Origin: a virus
Length of the DNA: 64,000 nucleotides
Virus record (IMG/VR): IMGVR_UViG_3300031227_000023
Location: 25,916-89,915 of that record
Reading direction: 5' to 3' (one strand)
The position numbers and the translations under genes are program-made. The notes below the pieces were generated by a model. That model had not been told where the DNA came from, did not search any database, and saw nothing but the letters and a program-made list of their open reading frames with translations. Positions 35,386-44,205 of this stretch are shown piece after piece (the stretch's first letter is position 1; each line of letters starts with the position of its first letter).

Positions 35386-38300
35386 TTACTTGTACGCGCC
35401 GGTGTTAATTGATCCCAGCACACGCGTGAAATGGTCAACGTCTTGCATCACCTTCCCCGCAGACTTCCCATCAAAATATTCCATGCCCATGGATGTCACT
35501 TCTGTTGCATCCAAATCCTTCACGCTTCCACCACGTGGCGTTTTCACAGTCCCTTCCCTGTAATACAACCTACCAACATAGTGGTCTGTGAATTCAGGAT
35601 TACCCCGTTCGACTTTCACAACAATTTCATTCAACTTATATGCTTTGTTTCTTGTCAAATAACGCAGCGGGGTTTCCCCTCCTACAAATCCATCAGCATC
35701 TACTTTGGCGCGCTGCCACAGGAACCACTGCCCATTCTTCAGTGAATCAGAATTGAGTTCATCAAAATGATGTCCATATTCGTGCAGGAACTTGCGCCGT
35801 ACTTCTTCCTTTGACCACTCCGCATATTTCCGAACACGCACGTTTTTTGTTCCAATTGAAATAAACGCACGTTCATCAACCCCCTGGCTTGCTATTGATT
35901 TTGCAGACTCATAGAACGCCCCGCTTTTTGTTGGATCAACATCAACCCTGACAGCAGGCAACCGGCCACGAACAACACCACGACCGTACCGCGTCACATA
36001 ATCATAAATCGCACACCCTTCTTCAATCCCATCACGAACAGGCTTTGGAATTTTTGACCATTGTGCATAAGCCCCGGCATCATCCAAAAACTGTGCTTTG
36101 ATCCTGCCAAACAGCCGGGCTTGTTCAGGTATCGTTTCAACATACGCAAGGGATTTTTCTGCAATCTCACCAGCAACCTTGTGGTGCGCGACACTATCTA
36201 GTGCAAGAGTTCCGGAGGATTCCTTTCTAATCAAATCCTTCAATACCCACTCCCCACGCTTTCTGATCTGATCCACCCTGCCACTTTTCCTTGCCGACCC
36301 CCAACGCGCATCAACAGCCGGTGGCCTTGTACTTGACAACGGGCCAAGCACTTCATCACCACGCAAGCCTTCTTCAGGAACCAACTGCCATGGCTGTTCA
36401 TGCGGCTTCAACGGTGCAGGTACAGCAGGCTTGGGCACAGCAGCGGCAGTCCTGGCAGCAGCCGCACCCCCTGCCCATGGACCCAACCCACCGGGCACCG
36501 CAGTCTGTATGGCCTTCTGATTGTAAATAACAGTGGTCCTGCATAGCGGGTGGTACGGTGGCAAACTCATGCCCAAATCACGCATTTCCTTCACGGTGGA
36601 ATACTGCGAAGCATACTTGCCCGCATCCCATGTTCCCGCACCCGGCTTTGTGACAGTCATGATACTGTTGAACTGCCCCTGTTTATTCATCACCCCCCAG
36701 TCAGCACCCCGCCTGCGCACCCATGGCATTTCAAATTTAATATCTTCAGGATCAGCCAAGTTGTCAGTTGACGTTTGGTGTTCATGCGCAACCTCAACAT
36801 CTATTACTTTACCATGGATGTACCGGCAATTATGAACAACAACCCCTTCTGCAATGTATGTTGGGTCATCTTCCACTTCAAGGTTGTACACGTAACATGC
36901 ACGCCGCACCTTGCGAACGGCAACAACCTTTTCTAGCCTAGTGCCCCTGCAATACTCTTCAACACTACGTTCTCCGGATTCCCTTGATTCAATTGCTCGC
37001 CCGTAATCCTGATCAGTTTCCACCCCATGCCTGCAATTGCTTGTTCTTTTCTTTCCGTCGCATCCTCCCTGAACCCTTCCCTGTGCCAATACTCCCCGTC
37101 CACCTCGATTGCGAGACCGTGCTCCGGTAGAAAGAAATCTACATTGAATCGGTCGACGGGCTTCTCTAGCTCGTAATTGATTCGATTCTTTTCCAACACT
37201 TCCGCAACGATTTCTTCCAACCCCGTTGCCCCCTTCCCAATCAAAAGGCATCTGCGCGAACAATGCTGCCTCTTGACCACTTCCGATTTCTTGATAACAA
37301 ACTTTTTCCCGCACTCCTCGCACGTTATCGTTTCCCTTTGATCCTTCCACCGGCATGCCCGTGAACACGTAGTGCGGGTTTTCCCGGAAAAAAATTCCAC
37401 TGGCTTTATTCTGAACTCCCCCCCACATACAACGCACCGCTTCACCAACAATGCCGGATTCAACCCCTTCCTTCCAGCTTCCACCCTGCACTGATCCGAA
37501 CAATGCTTCATCTGCCCCCGTTTCACATAACACTGCCTTGCCGTGAATGCCTTGCCGCACCATTGACAAACCATTTCCACATTGTTCATCCGATATTTGT
37601 TGTAACAATCCGTGCCGCAATACTGAGCCCTGTTCCCCACCGCTTGAAACGTCTTTCCGCAACCCTTGCATTTCTTCTCTATAGACAAGGCTGTCTCCTT
37701 TCCGCAATTCTCCAATAGGTCTCCATCCATCTGCGGTAAGGATACGATGTTTTTTTGTTGCAATCAAATGATTGCCGGACTGGAGTTGCACTTCAATCAA
37801 CTCTTCATCAACAAATCTTTTCGATACAGCCAACACGTGCCTCAACACCCCTGATCCCGTCACGACAACATCACCCGCATCAATGCTGTCTATACGTTTT
37901 TCCCCTAACTCTGTTTTTACTTTTGTTTCGCCAGAAAAACACCATTCTGTGGTTCGTTCATCCATCACCGCATAGGCAATTACCTCTGTAATGCCCGCTT
38001 CCATGAAGCCGTGCAACTGCGCCCGTGAACGGGAACGCGCAACCAAGTTGTGCGCCACCACCGTCCAATAATTCTTCATCTGCTGTTCATACCCGACACC
38101 AACCGCACTACGCAGGTTGTCCCCGATTTGGCCCGCACCCAACCCTTCACGCAAGCCCTGTTCAATGATCCCCCGTGACTTGTTGGCCATACTCATGGAC
38201 ACGCGCCCGGCCTGATTCCGTACATAAAAGTTCTGATCTTTGACCAACGCTTTGATGGCTTCAGTGTCCTGAAGGTTCAAGCGTGCAGATATCCCAAGGT

Positions 38301-38991
38301 CAGGGCCAATCTGCTTCTTCACTTCACCCATTACTTCACGTGCAGACGTTGACAGGCTGCTTGTAAATGATGCAGACACGGATGCCCACTTTGATGCCGG
38401 AACAAACACCGACACAGCAGACAATGCAGATTCACGCTGCGCCGCTGTCATCCCCTTCCAATTCCTGCCAAGCAGGCCAAGGATTCCACGAATATGCGCC
38501 TGCGTGGCAGGCTTTGACAGGTTGGCCAACTGCCTGCCCAAGCTGTTGGTAATTGCAAGATACCCTTCAGGCGTCAACGGGTTTGCGGCTTTCTCCAACC
38601 GGTACAACGCATGGGCAAGTTCATCACTGGCATCAATCGCGTTGATTGCACTCTGCAAGTTCCCGCAACACATTTCATGGTACTGCGCCACGTCTTCACA
38701 CAGCAGGCTGCCACCAATCACACCCTTCACCATGCACACCGTCACGGGGAACGCCCGTGCTTCACCAACAGCACTGTGCAAACGATCCTGCCCAACGCCT
38801 TCAGTGAACCTGCGCACCAACTGCCCCTGCCCATCAACCACTGCCATTCCGCTTGCCTGCGCAGTGATCCCGCCCACAATACCCTTGGCAATCAGTTCAT
38901 TTTGGAACCGGGCAGGAACAGACCCAACCACCCGCATCCCCTGCGCATCATGCTTGGCCAGCAAGTGCCCGCCAATCAGCACAGTTTTCAT
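35386..38991 (-). CDS. MuF-like head morphogenesis protein with intein and C-terminal zincin-like domain
   Basis: 1201-residue precursor, sharing ATGA with the portal. Residues ~150-350 are a helical MuF-type region with NLVARSRSRAQLHGFMEAGITEVIAYAVMDERTTEW. The intein occupies 351-721 and interrupts DERTTEW|CRYIHGKVIDV, the conserved D-x-R-T-x-x-C-x-x-x-x-G motif, so splicing is needed. Excision would leave ~830 residues. After SLPPYHPLCRTT the C-terminal part carries HEYGHH (1070-1075) in an alpha/beta context, matching the HExxH metallopeptidase signature. MuF proteins fused to C-terminal enzyme or toxin domains are known in other phages. Here the domain may be injected with DNA or may process head proteins. 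Confidence 0.85.
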   Translation of the reverse strand: MKTVLIGGHLLAKHDAQGMRVVGSVPARFQNELIAKGIVGGITAQASGMAVVDGQGQLVRRFTEGVGQDRLHSAVGEARAFPVTVCMVKGVIGGSLLCEDVAQYHEMCCGNLQSAINAIDASDELAHALYRLEKAANPLTPEGYLAITNSLGRQLANLSKPATQAHIRGILGLLGRNWKGMTAAQRESALSAVSVFVPASKWASVSASFTSSLSTSAREVMGEVKKQIGPDLGISARLNLQDTEAIKALVKDQNFYVRNQAGRVSMSMANKSRGIIEQGLREGLGAGQIGDNLRSAVGVGYEQQMKNYWTVVAHNLVARSRSRAQLHGFMEAGITEVIAYAVMDERTTEWCFSGETKVKTELGEKRIDSIDAGDVVVTGSGVLRHVLAVSKRFVDEELIEVQLQSGNHLIATKKHRILTADGWRPIGELRKGDSLVYREEMQGLRKDVSSGGEQGSVLRHGLLQQISDEQCGNGLSMVRQGIHGKAVLCETGADEALFGSVQGGSWKEGVESGIVGEAVRCMWGGVQNKASGIFFRENPHYVFTGMPVEGSKGNDNVRGVREKVCYQEIGSGQEAALFAQMPFDWEGGNGVGRNRCGSVGKESNQLRAREARRPIQCRFLSTGARSRNRGGRGVLAQGRVQGGCDGKKRTSNCRHGVETDQDYGRAIESRESGERSVEEYCRGTRLEKVVAVRKVRRACYVYNLEVEDDPTYIAEGVVVHNCRYIHGKVIDVEVAHEHQTSTDNLADPEDIKFEMPWVRRRGADWGVMNKQGQFNSIMTVTKPGAGTWDAGKYASQYSTVKEMRDLGMSLPPYHPLCRTTVIYNQKAIQTAVPGGLGPWAGGAAAARTAAAVPKPAVPAPLKPHEQPWQLVPEEGLRGDEVLGPLSSTRPPAVDARWGSARKSGRVDQIRKRGEWVLKDLIRKESSGTLALDSVAHHKVAGEIAEKSLAYVETIPEQARLFGRIKAQFLDDAGAYAQWSKIPKPVRDGIEEGCAIYDYVTRYGRGVVRGRLPAVRVDVDPTKSGAFYESAKSIASQGVDERAFISIGTKNVRVRKYAEWSKEEVRRKFLHEYGHHFDELNSDSLKNGQWFLWQRAKVDADGFVGGETPLRYLTRNKAYKLNEIVVKVERGNPEFTDHYVGRLYYREGTVKTPRGGSVKDLDATEVTSMGMEYFDGKSAGKVMQDVDHFTRVLGSINTGAYK
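36829..37941 (-). other. Intein within MuF gene (371 residues)
   Basis: Starts at Cys (TGT 37941-37939) with CFSGETKVKTELGEKRI (block A). Block B is GNHLIATKKHRILTADGWRP. The C-terminal blocks are ACYVYNLEVEDDPTYIAEGVVVHN, ending His-Asn before a +1 Cys (TGC 36828-36826). All splicing residues are present: Cys1, B-block T-x-x-H (TKKH), terminal HN and Cys+1. The central ~210 residues in this frame (for example RNRCGSVGKESNQLRAREARRP) do not look like a domain, because that DNA encodes an endonuclease in the +1 frame. Confidence 0.9.
36933..37688 (-). CDS. Homing endonuclease (Vsr/DUF559-like PD-(D/E)XK, zinc-finger array) nested out of frame in the intein
   Basis: 251 residues from TTG 37688, seven bases after a perfect AAGGAG. 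An ATG at 37730 in the same frame lacks a ribosome site. The frame is +1 relative to the MuF/intein ORF, and the stop falls just before the C-terminal intein blocks. Four Cys-x-x-Cys fingers (CKGCGKTF, CQWCGKAF, CVVCGGEF, CEECGKKF, each with a later C-x3-C pair) precede a nuclease core: RFNVDFFLPEHGLAIEVDGEYWH and GWKLIRITGEQL. That core is typical of the Vsr-like (EDxHD/DUF559) fold found in homing enzymes of inteins and introns. Confidence 0.85.
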   Translation of the reverse strand: MSIEKKCKGCGKTFQAVGNRAQYCGTDCYNKYRMNNVEMVCQWCGKAFTARQCYVKRGQMKHCSDQCRVEAGRKGLNPALLVKRCVVCGGEFRIKPVEFFSGKTRTTCSRACRWKDQRETITCEECGKKFVIKKSEVVKRQHCSRRCLLIGKGATGLEEIVAEVLEKNRINYELEKPVDRFNVDFFLPEHGLAIEVDGEYWHREGFREDATERKEQAIAGMGWKLIRITGEQLNQGNPENVVLKSIAGALG

Positions 38992-40880
38992 TTCACACCC
39001 AACTCTGCACGCTGTTGGTCAAAGTCAATTTCAATCTGCTGTTGCACACCGGCCTGATGCTGCACCTTCATCAGATGCGCCAGCAGAACACGCACTGCCC
39101 CGTTCACATCCAAATCTGCCGCCTGTGTCACGACCTGTCTGCTTGCAGCACCTTCACCTTCTCCCCCGTCTTCTGCCCCATCCTGCCCGCCCTGCTGCAC
39201 AGAACCGTCACCCTGTGCATCATCAGGTTCCACGTTCGGGTCTTCCCAGAAAGCAAATCCCTGTTGGGTCAAGGCCAACGGCTGCTGTGTCCACAATTCC
39301 ATGATCTTGTCAAAGTCCCTATTGAACACACCGGATACAATTTCCCGTGCTTCAGCAGGCGTCAAGATCCCCTGCTGCACCATCAGTGCCACCAATTTCC
39401 CAAGCACTTCCGGGTCTTGTGTGGTGGGTGACAATGAACGGAACTTCACCAACCTGATACCCAACTCATTGACCAACAACGTTTTGTTCAGGAACGCATC
39501 AAAGGCTTCCCGTTCGGGCTGAAACACTTGCTCCTCAGCTTGCCGCATTGCCGCACTTGCTGTGGCCTTGTTAAAATCTTTTGTGTCACCGATCACAATG
39601 GGTGGCAACCGGAATGCGCTGCGGATCTTGTCTGTGGCCTGTAAGTCATATTCAAGAAACAGCCCATCCTTTTCCTGTGCATGCGTCAACGGCTGAATTT
39701 CAATCTTGACCACCCCCGGCTTTTCACCCGGCACACTGAACGGTTCCCCTTCCAGCACCAAAACACTCTGGAAACTTTCACTGCCCTTCAGCTTCTTAAT
39801 ATGGTCTTTGATATTCTTGACGGTTTCGGCAGTGGCCCGCCCACCATGAACCATCACTGCCAATGCAGGCACGGTATTATTGTCTGCATATGCCCGGTTG
39901 ACGCCATCAAACTTGCGCTGCCCAACCACGGATTCACTTGTGCCGATCCAACGCGGCTGCCCGTAACTTGAACCCGCTGCGTACAGCTTAAAATGAATCA
40001 CTTCCGTGGCAGGCAAATCACCATCGGGCTTGTCCTGATCAGCATCAAAGGCAGCCATGTCAACATACACCTTGCCGGTTTTCCTGCTGATCACGCGGGT
40101 GTCGCCAAATTCTTTGAAATAGACCAATTTCCCATCACCCAAGGCTTCCACGAACGTGCGGAACTTCTTGTTGATTTTCCTGTCTTTCCACGTCAACGGG
40201 GAAACCTGCACCCGTTCTTCTATCTGCACCGGTGCCGCAATCTTCGGACGCAGCCGCATGTTTTCCGCAGGCAGGTGATTGACACGCCTTGGCTTGTTGT
40301 CTTTGGTGCGCAGGATTTCCCAATACCCATTGCCGCAGGTTTCCAAGTCAATCCGAGTCTTCCTGCGCAGGGCAATGAACGTTCCTTCACACAGACTGTC
40401 AAACCAAGTTTTTAAGGCAAACCGTTCAACCGCTTCCCTGCGCCGCAACCCATCCATCACCACCAACACTTCTTCATCAGTGGGCACGGTTGCTTCCGGC
40501 ACGTCATTATCCAACGCCAACAGCGGGTCATCCGTATCACCAAGGTACTGTTCAAGCACCATGGCTTGCCGCACGGCTTCAATGTCTTCATCCCCTGCCA
40601 ACTCATAAATGGACTCGATCCGATTCCCAAACCCATCAATGTTGGTGGCGTATGCTTCAAAGCAGCGTGGCAGGGTGGGGGAATGATCCCCCCAAAAAAA
40701 CATATGGGACAACTTCACCGGTGGCGTGATCACCCCGGCACCGCCAAACACCTTGGCATCTTCTTCTTCCGGGTCAATGTATGCCGTTGTCAACCAATCG
40801 GCAACCGCGTCTGCGGCATCTTCCTTCTGCACGCTGATCACATGCAGGGTTCCGTTTTTCCGTGTATCTTCAGCGGGCAT
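38988..40880 (-). CDS. Portal protein (PBSX family)
   Basis: 630 residues from ATG 40880 (GGAG eight bases upstream; a TTG at 40904 is less likely). Early HSPTLPRCFEAYATNIDGFG is the PBSX-family portal signature. Later segments NNTVPALAVMVHGG, LEGEPFSVPGEKPGVVKIEIQPLTHAQEKDGLFLEYD and IRSAFRLPPIVIGDTKDFNKATA match the clip, stem and wing regions. The Gln/Gly-rich C-terminus is flexible. It forms the dodecameric DNA gate and is coupled to the MuF gene by ATGA. Confidence 0.9.
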   Translation of the reverse strand: MPAEDTRKNGTLHVISVQKEDAADAVADWLTTAYIDPEEEDAKVFGGAGVITPPVKLSHMFFWGDHSPTLPRCFEAYATNIDGFGNRIESIYELAGDEDIEAVRQAMVLEQYLGDTDDPLLALDNDVPEATVPTDEEVLVVMDGLRRREAVERFALKTWFDSLCEGTFIALRRKTRIDLETCGNGYWEILRTKDNKPRRVNHLPAENMRLRPKIAAPVQIEERVQVSPLTWKDRKINKKFRTFVEALGDGKLVYFKEFGDTRVISRKTGKVYVDMAAFDADQDKPDGDLPATEVIHFKLYAAGSSYGQPRWIGTSESVVGQRKFDGVNRAYADNNTVPALAVMVHGGRATAETVKNIKDHIKKLKGSESFQSVLVLEGEPFSVPGEKPGVVKIEIQPLTHAQEKDGLFLEYDLQATDKIRSAFRLPPIVIGDTKDFNKATASAAMRQAEEQVFQPEREAFDAFLNKTLLVNELGIRLVKFRSLSPTTQDPEVLGKLVALMVQQGILTPAEAREIVSGVFNRDFDKIMELWTQQPLALTQQGFAFWEDPNVEPDDAQGDGSVQQGGQDGAEDGGEGEGAASRQVVTQAADLDVNGAVRVLLAHLMKVQHQAGVQQQIEIDFDQQRAELGVK

Positions 40881-40947
40881 GGCACTTGCTCCATTCGGTT
40901 GCAATGATCACCACCCCGATGATAAAGCCCTACCCCGCACCGGTCAA

Positions 40948-41454
40948 TTATTCGGAATCACTTGCAGGCAGCAAGCCCATAGCACGCACGTCAACCAACA
41001 CCCTGTGTAATTCGCCAAGCAACTTCCCTTCTTCACAGTCCACCGGACACGTTGCCGGGAACCGGCCTGCAAGCCTTGCTAACACGGAAGCCATCCGTTT
41101 TGCTATATCGTACACTTCACCTGTTGCTTTTTCCTGATCGGCAAGCAGCCGCGTGAACGTGTCCACATGCGTCTGTATTTGCGCCACAATCTTCTCATCA
41201 AACACTTCAACACCTTCATTCTCCGGGCAGCACTCACAGTTCCCATGCAGGCACGCTTCACACACCCGGTTGTACTCCATAGAACCGTGATTGACAAATC
41301 TCATGCCCCGATTGGTGGCCAGCACCTTCAAGTCATCCGAATCATCACTATGAACTTCCACAATCCTATCACGCACCGATTCACGCAACGCAGGAAGAAA
41401 CACACGGAACACCACCGCAGCCACAGCAACCCTGAGCAGCTTGCTTCTCATCAT
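40948..41454 (-). CDS. Small Cys-containing protein with hydrophobic N-terminus
   Basis: 168 residues from ATG 41454, one base after the previous stop; the frame to 41646 lies in upstream genes. The first ~20 residues (LLRVAVAAVVFRVFLPAL) are hydrophobic and may be a membrane anchor. A Cys cluster (CEACLHGNCECC) follows at ~residue 65. The rest is helical. No family recognised. A 67-bp gap separates it from the portal gene and shows nothing notable. Confidence 0.6.
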   Translation of the reverse strand: MMRSKLLRVAVAAVVFRVFLPALRESVRDRIVEVHSDDSDDLKVLATNRGMRFVNHGSMEYNRVCEACLHGNCECCPENEGVEVFDEKIVAQIQTHVDTFTRLLADQEKATGEVYDIAKRMASVLARLAGRFPATCPVDCEEGKLLGELHRVLVDVRAMGLLPASDSE

Positions 41455-41455
41455 G

Positions 41456-41731
41456 TCATTCCCCGCAATCCATCTGGACACCGCCATACGCTCCATTAAC
41501 GAACGCAACGCACTGCCGATAATTCCCATACCTGTTGGGGCACATGCAGTTGTAAACATGCCTGAAGTCTTCCATGTCCAGCACCACGCAATCACACTGC
41601 CCGTCAACCCGCCCGGATTCGTTCCGCTGCACATGCTCTGCCGCAACCTGATCAGCCGGGCACCCCACGTTCAGCACCACAAGCCCGATCACCACGAACG
41701 CCAACACAAGCAACCACTTATTCACCATCAT
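41456..41731 (-). CDS. Small secreted or membrane-anchored Cys-rich protein
   Basis: 91 residues, sharing ATGA with the upstream stop. Lys-6 is followed by a hydrophobic core (WLLVLAFVVIGLVVLNVGC), which is either an N-terminal membrane anchor or a signal peptide. The Cys after NVG is lipobox-like but has Asn at -3, so lipidation is doubtful. The exported part has six Cys (CDCVVLD, YNCMCPN). Possibly a superinfection-exclusion or envelope protein; no family recognised. Confidence 0.6.
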   Translation of the reverse strand: MMVNKWLLVLAFVVIGLVVLNVGCPADQVAAEHVQRNESGRVDGQCDCVVLDMEDFRHVYNCMCPNRYGNYRQCVAFVNGAYGGVQMDCGE

Positions 41732-41964
41732 GATTCATTCCCTTCGCTTTGATCTTGATCACCATCACACTTTGCCATGCAGCTTGCACACCATACATGA
41801 CCCAATATTCCGTTCGTCCACCCTTCAGGAAACGGGATGCTTGCAACCACGTCCATGCTCAATTCACCAACCCTGTGCCCCTTAATCGACACATCACCGC
41901 ACACCTGCTTCAAAACCCCACACCCCGCGCACCGGTAATTCCACACCCGTGACAGTTCAGCCAT
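41728..41964 (-). CDS. Small zinc-ribbon-like protein
   Basis: 78 residues from ATG 41964. Two Cys pairs (YRCAGCGVLKQVCGD and WCASCMAKC) fit a treble or ribbon zinc site. The overlap of its stop with the next gene (ATGA) and the AAGGTGG site support it as real. Function unknown. Confidence 0.6.
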   Translation of the reverse strand: MAELSRVWNYRCAGCGVLKQVCGDVSIKGHRVGELSMDVVASIPFPEGWTNGILGHVWCASCMAKCDGDQDQSEGNES

Positions 41965-41978
41965 CACCACCCCACCTT

Positions 41979-42203
41979 TCACCACTTTGGCAAATACCAA
42001 TGCTCAAGTTTATCCACGTTATCAAGCACGCGCTGCCTGTCTGCATCAACCGTTTCCCCGGCCTTGCACTTCTGTTCAAGGATTTGCAGTTGCAGCTTGG
42101 CTAATTCCACCTTGGCAAGCACCGTTTGCGCAGCAGCCAATTCCTTGGCAGCACTAACCAACGTCTTCCCATCATTGTAATCAAGCCTGAATGCATCCGA
42201 CAT
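41979..42203 (-). CDS. Small helical protein
   Basis: 74 residues starting at ATG 42203, which overlaps the upstream TGA (TGATG). The sequence is an extended helix with coiled-coil heptads (LAAAQTVLAKVELAKLQLQILEQK). No family recognised. Confidence 0.6.
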   Translation of the reverse strand: MSDAFRLDYNDGKTLVSAAKELAAAQTVLAKVELAKLQLQILEQKCKAGETVDADRQRVLDNVDKLEHWYLPKW

Positions 42204-42628
42204 CACACACACCCGTTGTAAATTTTGTTGATCATGTCACCGCACCATTCAACCCGGTGCCGGTGGATCTTCTCTTGCACCGGATCAATGCTGCCCGGCA
42301 CGCGGCACGCCCTTTCACCCTTCAACTCTTCTTCCCGGATAGCACTGAACACCCCTGCCAGCCGCGCCCGTTCATCCATCACGCCCCGCGCATGCGCTTC
42401 TTCATGGCCTTCCACCACGTCGCCATCCTGATACCCCATGATCGCACTCGGCACCCCGTCAACCCACGGTCCACTCGACTGCACAGGCGCATCAACCAAA
42501 TCCTGATCTTCCCCATGCGCCTTCACCTTGGCTGCCGCATCAATCAAAGCCTGTTCAATCGCACCCACCAACGTCTTCCCCGGATACGCTTGCCGCAACG
42601 GTTCTGTCTTGATTATTACCCTGAACAT
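42203..42628 (-). CDS. Hypothetical protein
   Basis: 141 residues with GAAGGGGTGAAGTGCC before the ATG. Early part TLVGAIEQALIDAAAKVKAHGEDQDLVDAP; C-terminal DPVQEKIHRHRVEWCGDMINKIYNGCV. Mixed alpha/beta, no family recognised; coupled to the next gene by TGATG. Confidence 0.6.
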   Translation of the reverse strand: MFRVIIKTEPLRQAYPGKTLVGAIEQALIDAAAKVKAHGEDQDLVDAPVQSSGPWVDGVPSAIMGYQDGDVVEGHEEAHARGVMDERARLAGVFSAIREEELKGERACRVPGSIDPVQEKIHRHRVEWCGDMINKIYNGCV

Positions 42629-42707
42629 GGCACTTCACCCCTTCCTGTTTTTCACTGAAAAGAAACCATTCATGTCCGGGAGTTTTCGCACCCGGTTCAT
42701 TTCCCAT
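42555..42707 (-). CDS. Possible 50-residue small protein
   Basis: ATG 42707 with a strong GGAAGAAGGAACA site. The ORF fills the ~100-bp gap before 42628 and then overlaps that gene by 74 bases in another frame. Begins MGNEPGAKTPGHEWFLF. Coding status is uncertain because of the overlap. Confidence 0.35.
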   Translation of the reverse strand: MGNEPGAKTPGHEWFLFSEKQEGVKCHVQGNNQDRTVAASVSGEDVGGCD

Positions 42708-42729
42708 TGTTCCTTCTTCCTTCATTCAT

Positions 42730-43092
42730 TCAATAACAACCTGCGGCTTGCCGTTCCTTCACAACACGTGCGGACAACAGGCCACCACATTTCTTGCTGC
42801 ACGTCTTCACCTTGTACAGACCCGGTTCAAACATCTCCCCGCATACAGGGCACTTCGCTACGGTAATTCCATACTGCCGCCTATCCGTGGCACGGAAGCA
42901 TTCTTCCAGCTTCCTTTCAACACCAGGGAGATACTTTTTATAATACACCACAGCGATACCGCGCAAACACCCCGGACAATCCATGGCTTCGCTCCGGTTG
43001 ATGCACTGCACCGCTGTCAGTTCCCGGCCTGTATACTTACACTGCACCACCGACACCACAGGCCGGGGTTCCAATAAGCTATTCACCCTCAT
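42730..43092 (-). CDS. Small protein with C-terminal zinc finger
   Basis: 120 residues from ATG 43092, after AGGGGTG; upstream ATGs in the same frame lie inside the previous gene. Cys pairs occur at MDCPGCLRG and, near the end, AKCPVCGEMFEPGLYKVKTCSKKC, a C-x2-C...C-x3-C finger like those in phage-encoded zinc proteins and in the homing endonuclease of this window. Function unknown. Confidence 0.62.
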   Translation of the reverse strand: MRVNSLLEPRPVVSVVQCKYTGRELTAVQCINRSEAMDCPGCLRGIAVVYYKKYLPGVERKLEECFRATDRRQYGITVAKCPVCGEMFEPGLYKVKTCSKKCGGLLSARVVKERQAAGCY

Positions 43093-43576
43093 CTTCTTCA
43101 CCCCTTTCATCAACAAGCACCGGCCCGGACGGCTGCCCACCGGGAAGAAAATTCCCACGGTGCGGTTCAGTCAACCCACGCCACCCTTCAATATTCTTAA
43201 AAGGCACCGGCCCTTCAACCAACCCATCCATATCAACGATGAACTCTTTAATGTCCAATTCCACCAACGGGGAACGCATCAACGCTTCCGTGGTCTGCAT
43301 CATTATCACAAGACCCCTGCGCCACTGTTCAAATGCCTTCACCACATACGCAACAGATTCCCCTTCACCTTCAGGGAACTGGAAGCACGGGCCATGGTGC
43401 CCGTTCCTTGTCAGCACAAACGCCCAATCAACCTGTGCATGTTCATCAGGCTTCCACCCCTTACCAAGCCCAACATAAAGCCGGTGCCGTTCGCACTCTG
43501 TCACCCACATGCTGCCAAACAAATTCACCCACCCCCGCCAATGCATGCCCTGCAATTCATGAACATCAACCAACAT
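43079..43576 (-). CDS. Hypothetical protein
   Basis: 165 residues from ATG 43576 (TGATG overlap). A region rich in Trp and His (GMHWRGWVNLFGSMWVTECERHRLYVGLG, DWAFVLTRNGHHGPCFQFP) suggests an alpha/beta domain. The C-terminus is acidic and Gly-rich. No family recognised. Confidence 0.6.
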   Translation of the reverse strand: MLVDVHELQGMHWRGWVNLFGSMWVTECERHRLYVGLGKGWKPDEHAQVDWAFVLTRNGHHGPCFQFPEGEGESVAYVVKAFEQWRRGLVIMMQTTEALMRSPLVELDIKEFIVDMDGLVEGPVPFKNIEGWRGLTEPHRGNFLPGGQPSGPVLVDERGEEDEGE

Positions 43577-43782
43577 CACTTGCCCCTTTCATGCGCACCG
43601 CTTTCAAGCAGCGTGGCCATCTGATCAAGCACAACCCACCGATCCCCCGCCCTGATCGAATCCAGCTTTTTCCCGGCAGCCCGCGCCGCAACAGCCTTCT
43701 TCTTCCACGTGGCAGCAACACCGCGCACCACCTGCACGCAGGCTTCCCGCTCGTCATCAATTCCATCTTCAAACGTTTGCAT
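43576..43782 (-). CDS. Small helical basic protein
   Basis: 68 residues from ATG 43782 (TAATG overlap with the upstream stop). Helical (REACVQVVRGVAATWKKKAVAARAAGKKLDSIRAG). The longer frame to 43824 lies in the upstream gene. Function unknown. Confidence 0.6.
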   Translation of the reverse strand: MQTFEDGIDDEREACVQVVRGVAATWKKKAVAARAAGKKLDSIRAGDRWVVLDQMATLLESGAHERGK

Positions 43783-44192
43783 TATTCGGTTACACTCCCA
43801 CCCTTCGCCACCGTCCTGAACCACGGCCAGAAATGTTCTATAACCCCAGAATCAGCGGACGGACCAAACCACACCCACGCAACCAAAGGCTTCACTGCAC
43901 AGTGCTTGCCTTCTTCCGTGGTCAGAACATAATCGCCGGGGCACACAATCCCGTTCCCCCCGTTCACCCCACACCGCTGATCAATCCAACCATGTTCATG
44001 GTATGTCTGCCCGCACATCGGACACAGGGCAGTGCCCGGTGCATCAGGGTGCCCACGGAACCTGCGCACAACCAACCCTTCAGGATCAGGGATGCTGCCA
44101 ACCCGCATTTCCCCACCACCCCCGCCTTCACGATCATCGGGGTGGTCGCCATTCTTGAACCACCTACAGAACCGGATCGTTTTGCTTCCCAT
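43782..44192 (-). CDS. Small zinc-binding protein
   Basis: 136 residues from ATG 44192. Contains ALCPMCGQTYHEHGWIDQRCG and a later GIVCPGDYV, a plausible zinc site, within a Trp-rich alpha/beta protein. No family recognised. Confidence 0.6.
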   Translation of the reverse strand: MGSKTIRFCRWFKNGDHPDDREGGGGGEMRVGSIPDPEGLVVRRFRGHPDAPGTALCPMCGQTYHEHGWIDQRCGVNGGNGIVCPGDYVLTTEEGKHCAVKPLVAWVWFGPSADSGVIEHFWPWFRTVAKGGSVTE

Positions 44193-44205
44193 CACCCACC
44201 ACCTT

